Assembly (NCBI GenBank): GCA_024276195.1
Contig: JAJRXR010000053.1
Coordinates: forward strand, 1-36,852
Origin: Planctomycetota bacterium
GTDB lineage: Bacteria; Planctomycetota; Phycisphaerae; Phycisphaerales; UBA1924
DNA: 36,852 nucleotides
Direction: 5' to 3'
The notes beneath the pieces were generated by a model. It did not search any database. It saw only the letters and a program-made list of their open reading frames with translations, and was not told the DNA's origin. This document shows positions 30,605 through 36,852 of this stretch, in pieces (the stretch's first letter is position 1; each line of letters opens with the position of its first letter). The position numbers and the translations under genes are program-made.

Positions 30605-31747
30605 ATGAGCGACTTTCTTTCCCGCTGGGCCTCGGAGTTCTGGACCATCTCGCTCGAGTCGGGCCTCTGGCTCGTCGTCGGATTTCTCCTGGCCGGGTTT
30701 GTCCACACGCTCATCCCGCGCGCGTGGATGGCCAAGCACCTCTCCGGGCGAGGCCCCTGGCCCATCGCCAAGGCCAGCCTCCTGGGCATCCCGCTCCCCC
30801 TCTGCTCGTGCTCGGTCATCCCCGTCGCCGCGGGTCTGCGCGCCTCGGGCGCCTCCCGAGGCTCCTCCGCCGCCTTCATCATCTCCACACCTCAGACCGG
30901 CGAAGAATCCATCCCACTCACCTGGGCGCTCTTCGGCCCCGTCTTCGCCCTCATCCGCCCCGTCATCGCCGTCGCAACCGCCTTCACCGCCGGCCTCCTC
31001 ATCGAAACCCTCACCCCCGAACCACCCCCCGCCAAGCCCGATCAACCAGACCCCTCCCCCAAAAAATCCTGCTGCTCATCGACGCCAGCCCAAACCCCCG
31101 CCCAAACCTGTTGCAACTCCGATCCAGCTCCCGCCGCGCCCACGTCAACCTGCTGCGCCAGCACACCAGACGCGCCCGGGGCGAAGTCCATCGGCGCGCG
31201 CATCATCGAGTCGCTGCGCTGGGGGCTGATCGACATGCCCAAGGATCTGGCGCCGTGGCTGCTTGTGGGCCTGGGCGTGGCCGCGCTCATCGCCGCGCTC
31301 GTGCCCGAGGGCTGGATCGAATCCAACATCGGGACCGGGCTCGTCCCGATGCTGCTGATGCTGCTCGTGGGTCTGCCGTTGTACATCTGCGCAACATCAT
31401 CAACGCCCGTCGCGTTCACGCTCGTCGCGGCGGGCCTCTCCCCGGGCGCCGCGCTGGTGCTGCTGCTGGCCGGTCCCGCGACCAACGCCGCGACCATGGC
31501 CTGGGTCATCAAAGACCTCGGCGGGCGGGCGCTCGTGATCTACCTCGTCGTCATCGCCGCCTTCAGCGTCGCCTCGGGCGTGGCCTTCGACACGTTCCTG
31601 AGCGCCTTCGTCAGCCTCGCCCAGAACGCGCTCGACCACGATCACCACACCCCCAGCCTCCTCCAGATCATCAGCGCCGTCGCGATGCTGACCATGCTCG
31701 CACTCGCCCTGGTCCTGCGATACGCCCCGCGTAGATCGGCTGGGTAG
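30605..31747 (+). CDS. SO_0444-type heavy-metal permease with Cys-rich loop
   Basis: 380 residues. Two blocks of hydrophobic helices (about 15-140 and 205-375) form a DUF318-type permease. The first block carries GIPLPLCSCSVIPVAAGLRA, the second GLPLYICATSSTPVAFTL, the paired internal-repeat motifs of this family. Between them is a Pro-rich cytoplasmic or periplasmic loop with three Cys pairs (KSCCSS, QTCCNSD, STCCAS), which probably binds soft metals. Such permeases are associated with copper/zinc or arsenical efflux; Cu/Zn export is the best guess. A His-rich patch (DHDHHT) near residue 350 adds metal affinity. It is divergent from the GH13 gene and convergent with pepA. Confidence 0.85.
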   Translation: MSDFLSRWASEFWTISLESGLWLVVGFLLAGFVHTLIPRAWMAKHLSGRGPWPIAKASLLGIPLPLCSCSVIPVAAGLRASGASRGSSAAFIISTPQTGEESIPLTWALFGPVFALIRPVIAVATAFTAGLLIETLTPEPPPAKPDQPDPSPKKSCCSSTPAQTPAQTCCNSDPAPAAPTSTCCASTPDAPGAKSIGARIIESLRWGLIDMPKDLAPWLLVGLGVAALIAALVPEGWIESNIGTGLVPMLLMLLVGLPLYICATSSTPVAFTLVAAGLSPGAALVLLLAGPATNAATMAWVIKDLGGRALVIYLVVIAAFSVASGVAFDTFLSAFVSLAQNALDHDHHTPSLLQIISAVAMLTMLALALVLRYAPRRSAG

Positions 31748-31766
31748 ATCGGCTCTCCGAGCCGAT
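31748..31766. terminator. Hairpin between convergent permease and pepA genes
   Basis: ATCGGCTC (31748-31755), a 3-nt loop and GAGCCGAT (31759-31766) begin immediately after the permease stop codon. The stem is perfect over 8 bp. There is no T-run, so termination by this hairpin alone is uncertain. Confidence 0.45.
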
Positions 31767-31808
31767 AGGTCCGGGACAAGTCCGTAACGCCTTGACGACG
31801 AACGCACA

Positions 31809-33296
31809 TCACCCCGCAACCAGCTCCGCCAGCAGCCTCGCCCCGAACCCCGTCGGCCCCGCGATGTACTCGCCCGAGTCCTTGTCCACCGCGTGCGTGC
31901 CCGCGATATCAATGTGCGCCCACGGGATGCCCTCCTTGACAAAGTGGCTCAGGAACGCCGCCCCCTGGATCGGGTGCGCCGCTCGCACCGGCGCAGAGTT
32001 CACGATGTCCGCCACCGGCGACTTCATCAGATCACGGTACTCCTGGTGGTGCGGCAACCTCCGCACCCGCTCGCCGCTCCGATCGCTCGCCCCCTGAACC
32101 TGCGCCCGCAGCCCATCATCATCGCACCACATCCCCGCGTACGTCGAGCCGAGCGCCACCACCACGCCCCCCGTCAGCGTCGCGATATCCACAATAAACC
32201 CCGGCTTCTCCTTGTCGCACGCCCAGCACAACCCGTCGGCCAGCACCAACCGCCCCTCCGCGTCCGTGTTCGTCACTTCAACCGTCACCCCGTTGCGGAA
32301 AGTCAGCACGTCGTCCGGGCGGTACGCCTCGTCAGAGATCGCGTTCTCAGCGCACATCAGCAGCGCTACAACCTTGCGCCTGGGCTTGACGACGCTCGCG
32401 ATCGAGTGCATGGCGCCGATCACAGCGCACCCGCCGTCCTTGTCGCGCTTCATGCCCCGCATCCCGCCGCCGACCTTGATCGACAGCCCGCCCGAGTCGT
32501 ACGTTATCGTCTTGCCCACGAAAACCGCCGGCTTGGCGCCCTTGGCCACGCTCCTGGGCGTGTACTCCAGGCGGATCAGGCACGGCGGAGACTCGCTCGC
32601 CTTGCCCACGTTGATCAACCCCTCGAGCCGCTCCTTGACCAGACGCTCGCCCTTGATGACCGTGCAGCTGAGCGTGTCGAACTGGCGCGCCAGCTTCTGG
32701 CACGCCTTGGCCATGTACATCGTCGTTGCGATGTTTGGCGGCGTCTGGCTCAGCGTCCGCGCCAGGTTCGCCCCCTCCGCCAGCGCCAGCCCTCGCTTGA
32801 GCCCCGCGCTGAAATCTCGGTCCGACGCCCGAACGCTCAGCTTGCCCCGCTTCTTGCCGTTGGTCCCCGAGCCCCGGAACTCGTCGCAGACCCAGCCGAT
32901 GAGCCCGAGCCCCTCGCCCAGGGCCTGGCCTGCCCGCTCCTCATCGACCGCGCGTTTGATCGAGCCGAGCGCACCGTCGAGCGCGATCTCGACGCTCGTG
33001 ATCTTCGCCGACGCGAGCGCCCGCCCGAGCACCCCGCCGCCCCGGCGCAGCGAGCCAACATCGAAGCTGTCCTTCCCGCCCAGGCCCAGGATGAGCACGC
33101 GCTCGAACCCCTCGCCGGGGAACACCTCGACAACAGAGCCCGCCTCGCCCGTCGCCTCGGTCCGCCTGGAGGCAGCGAGGACCGAGCCATCGGGATCGAG
33201 CTTGAGCGTGCCCTTGTCGAGCTTCTGGCCCTTGAACTGGCCAACAACGAGCGCCTGGGCGCCGGAGCGCCCACCAACGGTGATCGACGAAAACAT
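31809..33296 (-). CDS. pepA: Leucyl aminopeptidase, M17 family
   Basis: 495 residues, full length. The C-terminal catalytic domain has the metal and active-site motifs: VGKTITYDSGGLSIK, MKRDKDGG and the M17 signature NTDAEGRL. The ending IAGTHAVDKDSGEYIAGPTG fits the family. It removes N-terminal residues from peptides in the cytoplasm with two divalent metals. The usual GKG at the first lysine is GKT here, but the Lys and Asp ligands are kept. ATG 33296 has GAGGAG about 7 nt upstream, and TATGCT at 33345-33340 is a plausible -10 giving a leader of about 40 nt. It converges with the permease. Confidence 0.93.
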   Translation of the reverse strand: MFSSITVGGRSGAQALVVGQFKGQKLDKGTLKLDPDGSVLAASRRTEATGEAGSVVEVFPGEGFERVLILGLGGKDSFDVGSLRRGGGVLGRALASAKITSVEIALDGALGSIKRAVDEERAGQALGEGLGLIGWVCDEFRGSGTNGKKRGKLSVRASDRDFSAGLKRGLALAEGANLARTLSQTPPNIATTMYMAKACQKLARQFDTLSCTVIKGERLVKERLEGLINVGKASESPPCLIRLEYTPRSVAKGAKPAVFVGKTITYDSGGLSIKVGGGMRGMKRDKDGGCAVIGAMHSIASVVKPRRKVVALLMCAENAISDEAYRPDDVLTFRNGVTVEVTNTDAEGRLVLADGLCWACDKEKPGFIVDIATLTGGVVVALGSTYAGMWCDDDGLRAQVQGASDRSGERVRRLPHHQEYRDLMKSPVADIVNSAPVRAAHPIQGAAFLSHFVKEGIPWAHIDIAGTHAVDKDSGEYIAGPTGFGARLLAELVAG

Positions 33297-33388
33297 GCGG
33301 CATCTCCTCGCCCGGCGCGCTCATCGCGCCGGGGAAAGGAGCATACCGCTCGAATGATGGCCCGGATGCCGCCTCGCGCCCGATCGCC

Positions 33389-33826
33389 TCAGGCCGCCCG
33401 CGATCCTTGCCCGCCAAGCTCCGTCAACGCCCACCTGGCGATGTCGCGGATCGTCACGATCCCGACGCACGCGCCGCGCTCGTTGACCACCGGCAGGCAC
33501 GAGACCCGCGATTCGAGCATCAGGCGGCACGCATCCTCTGCGGGTGAATCCGCCGTTGTCGTCTCGGGCAGGCGCGTCATGATCTGGTGCACATGCTTGC
33601 GCAGCGTGAACGCGTCGCACGACCGCTCCGTGCTCGTCCCGACGAACGGGCTCACCGCCCGAAACACGTCCCGGTCGGACACGAGGCCCACGAGCTTCCC
33701 CTCCTCCACCACGATCAGATGATGGAACGCCGACCGCTCGAAAATCCGGCGCACGTCGTTGAGCGACCGGTCCATATCGACCGTCAGCACCTTGGCCGTC
33801 ATGATGTCGCCAACCAGCACACCCAT
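33389..33826 (-). CDS. CBS-domain pair protein
   Basis: 145 residues made of two CBS domains and little else. The first is VGDIMTAKVLTVDMDRSLND through KLVGLVSDRDVFRA, and the second is VHQIMTRLPETTTADSPAED through CVGIVTIRDIARWA. Stand-alone CBS pairs bind adenosine nucleotides or S-adenosylmethionine and act as energy-state sensors for partner proteins; the partner is unknown. ATG 33826 is preferred. A TTG at 33847 would add seven Gly-rich residues (MGYGGLG) with no domain support. It lies about 90 bases downstream of the pepA promoter region on the same strand. Confidence 0.85.
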   Translation of the reverse strand: MGVLVGDIMTAKVLTVDMDRSLNDVRRIFERSAFHHLIVVEEGKLVGLVSDRDVFRAVSPFVGTSTERSCDAFTLRKHVHQIMTRLPETTTADSPAEDACRLMLESRVSCLPVVNERGACVGIVTIRDIARWALTELGGQGSRAA

Positions 33827-33908
33827 GCCTAAACCCCCGTAGCCCAAACCCCGCGCTCAAGAACTGCTTACCCAGACCATCCCTCTATCGGCCAGCCCCA
33901 GCCCCACA

Positions 33909-33923
33909 TAGACTCCCCCTGCG
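33909..33923 (+). promoter_or_regulatory. -10-like TAGACT close to the HIT gene
   Basis: TAGACT at 33909-33914 is followed by 9 nt and ATG 33924, with no Shine-Dalgarno between. Confidence 0.4.
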
Positions 33924-34514
33924 ATGCCCACCGACAACCCCCCACCGCCCGGACCATCCAGCACGCCCGCCCCGTCCGAGAACCGCCCGCCCGACGCGAT
34001 CTGGGCGCCCTGGCGCCTGGGCTACCTCGAAAGCCTGGACGAATCAGGCCCGCCCGCCAGGCCCGACAGCCCAACCGGGTGCTTCCTCTCCGACGACTGG
34101 CTCGCGCCCGACGACGACATCGCCAACCACGTCATCGTGCGCACAGACGCGGGCATGATCCTGCTCAACGCCTACCCCTACGCCAACGGGCACCTGCTCG
34201 TCGCCCTCGGCGACGGTCGCGCCTCGCTCATGGACTACGCCCCCGAGCAGCGCGCAGCGCTCTGGCGCCTCGTGGACACCGCCTGCGAGCTGATGCAGGC
34301 GGCTCTCGAGCCCCAGGGCATCAACATCGGTGTGAACCAAGGGCGCGCCGCGGGCGCGGGTGTGCCCGGGCACCTGCACGTCCACCTCGTCCCCCGCTGG
34401 TCGGGCGACGTGAACTTCATCACCGCCGTCGGCAACATCCGCGTGATCCCCAGCGCACTCGAACAAATGGACGAACGCTACCGGCGCGCGTGGGACAAAC
34501 TCAAGGGCTCCTAG
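33924..34514 (+). CDS. HIT-family nucleotide hydrolase/phosphorylase
   Basis: 196 residues. A Pro-rich N-terminal tail (PPPPGPSSTPAPSENRPP) precedes IWAPWRLGYLESL, typical of AP4A-phosphorylase-like HIT proteins. The core has GMILLNAYPYANGHLLVAL and INIGVNQGRAAGAGVPGHLH. The histidine triad is HLHVHLVPRW. Such enzymes cleave dinucleoside polyphosphates or adenylylated substrates in the cytoplasm. The start at 33924 is 9 nt after a TAGACT hexamer and gives the expected N-terminus. The gene converges with the PilZ gene; three hairpins lie between them. Confidence 0.9.
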   Translation: MPTDNPPPPGPSSTPAPSENRPPDAIWAPWRLGYLESLDESGPPARPDSPTGCFLSDDWLAPDDDIANHVIVRTDAGMILLNAYPYANGHLLVALGDGRASLMDYAPEQRAALWRLVDTACELMQAALEPQGINIGVNQGRAAGAGVPGHLHVHLVPRWSGDVNFITAVGNIRVIPSALEQMDERYRRAWDKLKGS

Positions 34515-34532
34515 ATTCCGGATACTGGGTGC

Positions 34533-34642
34533 CGTGGAGACGCCGCCGCGGCTTCTCCACGATCGAGTACCAACCGTGCAGAAAGCTAGCGCCGTCTGCA
34601 CGCCACCCTTGCGTCCGCACTGACCCGAAGACGGGTCAGTGC
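34533..34642. repeat. Cluster of three hairpins between convergent genes, incl. palindromic repeat copy 2
   Basis: Hairpin 1: CGTGGAGA (34533-34540) with TCTCCACG (34554-34561), extended inward by GCCG/CGGC. Hairpin 2: CGTGCAGA (34575-34582) with TCTGCACG (34595-34602). Hairpin 3: GCACTGACCCG (34617-34627), loop AAGA, CGGGTCAGTGC (34632-34642), a perfect 11-bp stem sharing its 16-nt core with 4414-4439. The cluster occupies most of the gap between the HIT stop and the PilZ stop and may work as a bidirectional terminator. Confidence 0.7.
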
Positions 34643-34674
34643 TGCGAGATTCGTCTCCTCTTCTCGCCCTTCTC

Positions 34675-35004
34675 TTACGCCGCGAGCTGCAGGTCACACG
34701 CGACGCCAACCGCCCACGCGTTCCCGCTCGCGTCGCATCGGGCGATGGTCCCCGTGCGTCCGGGTGTCACCTCGCCGTGGAAGTACAGCTTGATGCGCGA
34801 CCCCGTCGGCGCCGCCTGACTCAGACGAACCCCGAGCCCCTGGATCGAGGCGTCAACCAACTCGGCCCGGGCCAGGCGCACGTCCCCGTCGTCGGTCGTG
34901 ATCGTCGCGATCGCGTGCCCACGGGTCGCCTGGCGCATCTCGGCGCGCCGGTCATGCTCCGCCTCGCGGGCGTCCTGGAATGAAATCGGCGCGAGCCTGT
35001 CCAT
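34675..35004 (-). CDS. PilZ-domain protein
   Basis: 109 residues, essentially a single PilZ domain. The c-di-GMP-binding signature is present: R20-x3-R24 (RRAEMR) and the D/N-x-S-x-x-G motif DASIQG (residues 51-56). The domain ends with TGTIARCDASGNAWAVGVAC. It probably senses cyclic di-GMP, which in bacteria controls motility, adhesion and exopolysaccharide. ATG 35004 is chosen because it begins just before the domain; the open frame continues to 35139 without support and would reach close to the DAHP synthase stop. Effector partner unknown. Confidence 0.8.
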   Translation of the reverse strand: MDRLAPISFQDAREAEHDRRAEMRQATRGHAIATITTDDGDVRLARAELVDASIQGLGVRLSQAAPTGSRIKLYFHGEVTPGRTGTIARCDASGNAWAVGVACDLQLAA

Positions 35005-35066
35005 GCTCCGGGCTATCGGACATGCCCCGACGCCGCTGAAGGCGAACCGGAAGCGCTGCGCCTCTT

Positions 35067-36476
35067 TCAGCCCCCGAGCTTGCCCGCGAGCAAGAACGCC
35101 AGCTCCAGGCTCTGGGCGTAGTTGAGCCTCGGATCGCACGGCGACGCGTAGTTCAACCCCAGATCCTCCTCACGCACCCCCGACGCCCCCCCCACGCACT
35201 CGGTCACATCCTCGCCCGTCAGCTCGAAATGCACCCCCCCGAGCACGGTCCCGCACCTGGAGTGGACGCCGATGACGCGCTCGAGCTCCTCAAGGATCGC
35301 ATCGAACGAGCGGGTCTTGACGCCCGAATCGGTCGTGATCCCGTTGCCGTGCATCGGGTCGGACATCCACAGCACGCGCTTGCCCGCGCCCTCAACGCCC
35401 TCGACCAGCCCGGGCAGCGCCGCCTCGACACCCGACGCGCCCATCCGCGTGATGAGCACGATCTTGCCCGCCTCGTTGTTCGGATTCAACGCCTCGATCA
35501 GCTCGACCACGCCCCCGGGCGTGGACGTCGGACCAACCTTCACCCCCACCGGGTTCTGAATCCCTCGGAAGAACTCCACGTGCGCCCCGTCAAGGGCGCG
35601 CGTCCGGTCCCCGATCCACGGCAAATGCGTCGTCAGATCGAACCAGCCCTCCTTGCGCGGAACCTCGCGCGTCTGGGCCGACTCGTAGATCAGGTTCAGC
35701 CCCTCGTGGCTCGTGTAGAACTCGACCCGCGTCAGCTCCTCCACACTCTTCTCGCCCAGCGCCTCCATGAACCGCAGCCCGTCGCTCAGCGTCGCGCTCA
35801 TCGCCCGGTACTGCGCCCTGCGCTCGTCCGAGAGTCCCGCGTGCTCCATGAAGCGCAGATCCCAATACTCGGGATGATGAATATCCGCGAACCCGCCCTC
35901 GACGAGCGAGCGGATGAAGTTGAGCGTCATCGCCGCGTGCTGATACCCGCGCACCATCAGGTGCGGGTCCGGCTCGCGCTCTTGCGCGCTGAACCCCGCC
36001 TGATTGACCAAATCCCCGAAGTAGCTCGCCAGCGTCACCTCGCGCCCATCGACCGTCCGCGTCTCCGTCGGGCTCGACCTGGGCTTGGCGTACTGACCGG
36101 CGATCCGACCCACCCGCGTCACGGGCGCCTTGAGCCCGTGCACCAGCACCAGCGACATCTGCAGCAGGATCTTGAGCTTGCTGGCCACCAGATCGGGTCG
36201 GCAATCCGCCAGCGTCTCGGCGCAGTCCCCCCCCTGGAGCACGAACCGCTCGCCCGCCTGCGCCTGCCCAATCTCGGACCTGAGACGCTCGATCTCCCAG
36301 CTTGTGACGAGCGGGGGAAGGGTGCGGAGTTTTTCGCTCGCCCGGGCCGTCGCCTCGCGGTCGGTGTACCTGACCTGCTGCGGATCCAGACGCCCGCGCC
36401 ACGACTCCGGGGTCCAGGCGTTCGCCCCGGATTCGCCCGCGGAATCGGGGCTTTGGTTGGTCGGTGCTGTGCCCAT
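35067..36476 (-). CDS. Class II DAHP synthase (3-deoxy-7-phosphoheptulonate synthase)
   Basis: 469 residues, normal for class II (plant/actinobacterial type). It condenses phosphoenolpyruvate and erythrose-4-phosphate, the first shikimate step, which also supplies chorismate to MqnA. Visible motifs are LQGGDCAETLADC (metal Cys), GRIAGQYAKPRSSPTE, FYTSHEGLNL, VGVKVGPTSTP, WMSDPMHGNG (metal His), HFELTGEDVTEC (metal Glu) and SPCDPRLN (metal Asp). Start: ATG 36476 is preferred, with AGGAG about 10 nt upstream; the longer frame to 36737 has no family support and would cross the divergent gene's start. The upstream gap (36477-36713) holds the promoters of both divergent genes, but I see no convincing hexamer. 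Confidence 0.93.
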   Translation of the reverse strand: MGTAPTNQSPDSAGESGANAWTPESWRGRLDPQQVRYTDREATARASEKLRTLPPLVTSWEIERLRSEIGQAQAGERFVLQGGDCAETLADCRPDLVASKLKILLQMSLVLVHGLKAPVTRVGRIAGQYAKPRSSPTETRTVDGREVTLASYFGDLVNQAGFSAQEREPDPHLMVRGYQHAAMTLNFIRSLVEGGFADIHHPEYWDLRFMEHAGLSDERRAQYRAMSATLSDGLRFMEALGEKSVEELTRVEFYTSHEGLNLIYESAQTREVPRKEGWFDLTTHLPWIGDRTRALDGAHVEFFRGIQNPVGVKVGPTSTPGGVVELIEALNPNNEAGKIVLITRMGASGVEAALPGLVEGVEGAGKRVLWMSDPMHGNGITTDSGVKTRSFDAILEELERVIGVHSRCGTVLGGVHFELTGEDVTECVGGASGVREEDLGLNYASPCDPRLNYAQSLELAFLLAGKLGG

Positions 36477-36713
36477 CGGTCGTCGGCTCCTGCTCGGACG
36501 CTCGCGTTCGAGCCCCCTGATCTTTGCCCGGACGCAACGCCCACGCACCCCCCGCATCGACGCGCACAGGCAAGAACGACGCCCCGCCCCGCGAAAACCG
36601 GGTGAGAAATTGATTCTTGAACCACTTTCGGTCGATTCCGGGCTCACGAATACCTGTTTCTTACCCGCGCCACCCCCGGCGCCATCTCTCACACAAACCA
36701 CGGAGACGAACCC

Positions 36714-36852
36714 ATGCCCGCACGAACCACGACCCACCGCGGTCGCAAGACCACCGCCAAACGGACCGCCAAGCGAACGACCACCTCCGGACGACGCCCC
36801 GCCGCCAAGAAGAGCCCCGCGAAGAAGAGCACGTCCCGCAAGCCCGCCGCCA
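36714..36852 (+). CDS. Histone-H1-like Lys/Arg/Ala-rich protein (3' partial)
   Basis: Only the first 46 codons are in the window; the frame runs off the right edge. The sequence is strongly basic with Ala, Lys, Arg, Thr and Ser (RKTTAKRTAKRTTTSGRR, then AAKKSPAKKSTSRKPAA), including SPAKK-type units like those of histone H1 tails. It probably binds DNA in the nucleoid or forms a basic tail on a larger protein. GGAGA at 36702-36706, 7 nt before ATG 36714, gives a strong start. It is divergent from the DAHP synthase gene. The full length is not visible, so a longer protein with another domain is possible. Confidence 0.7.
   Translation, partial: MPARTTTHRGRKTTAKRTAKRTTTSGRRPAAKKSPAKKSTSRKPAA

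Noticed and set aside
30532-30888. N-terminal extension of the GH13 amylase up to 30888
   Set aside because: It would precede a good signal peptide, overlaps the divergent permease gene and lacks similarity; ATG 30531 with its ribosome site explains the gene.
36477-36713. Promoter pair between DAHP synthase and the histone-like gene
   Set aside because: TTGATT and TTGAAC occur near 36608-36620, but no -10 at a suitable distance could be identified.

Overview
The window is high-GC bacterial chromosome and most probably comes from the Phycisphaerae (Planctomycetota). The pointers are a C-terminal dockerin of the kind seen in Phycisphaerales (2594-4315), a zinc-ribbon membrane protein with a CGYDLRGL motif (16385-16918), a sigma-like protein whose surviving motifs resemble the planctomycete type of sigma-70 (8119-9795), an LPS-type outer-membrane export operon, futalosine-pathway MqnA, class II DAHP synthase, and several kinds of palindromic intergenic repeats. 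No tRNA, rRNA, CRISPR array, IS element or prophage was seen. The assignment rests on family recognition by eye, not on a search.

Layout. 1-991: 3' part of a GDP-fucose-synthase-like epimerase. 1003-2328: two unrecognised membrane proteins. 2594-6047: an exported FG-GAP/ASPIC-UnbV protein with a dockerin, a DUF3179 protein and a PEGA lipoprotein. 6163-9795: a NeuD/PglD-like acyltransferase (minus strand), a 433-bp intergenic region with a minus-strand terminator that no gene explains, then mqnA translationally overlapping a long sigma-70-derived protein. 9809-11089: a GH57 hydrolase. 11162-16367 (minus): a four-gene envelope operon, large LptF/G-type permease, GT39/ArnT-like glycosyltransferase, PAP2 phosphatase, second LptF/G-type permease. 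16385-20363: zinc-ribbon membrane protein (plus), then ybeY, CNNM/CorC-type protein and cysS (minus). cysS is broken by one in-frame amber codon. 20510-28642 (minus): nuoF, nuoE and nuoD, separated by three small lipoproteins, a PH-like membrane protein, a lipoprotein serine protease and a two-gene cassette with an Mrr-N-like winged helix. 28897-36852: a secreted GH13 amylase, an SO_0444-type metal permease with a Cys-rich loop, leucyl aminopeptidase, a CBS-pair protein, a HIT hydrolase, a PilZ protein, class II DAHP synthase, and the start of a histone-H1-like Lys/Ala-rich protein.

Regulatory pattern. Many genes carry a -10-like TAnnnT hexamer (TAGACT, TAGCAT, TATGCT, TAGAGT). In one set it lies only 5-9 nt before the start codon and no Shine-Dalgarno is visible, as expected for leaderless mRNA. 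In the other set it lies farther upstream and a GGAG-type site precedes the start. The clearest case is the 17-bp divergent gap at 16368-16384, where overlapping hexamers on the two strands sit exactly 6 nt from both start codons.

The most notable items are the amber-interrupted cysS, the sigma-derived protein with degenerate core regions coupled to mqnA, the Mrr-N-like two-gene cassette, the minus-strand terminator and stem at 6870-7016, a 209-bp nested inverted repeat at 28688-28896, and the leaderless promoter pattern.
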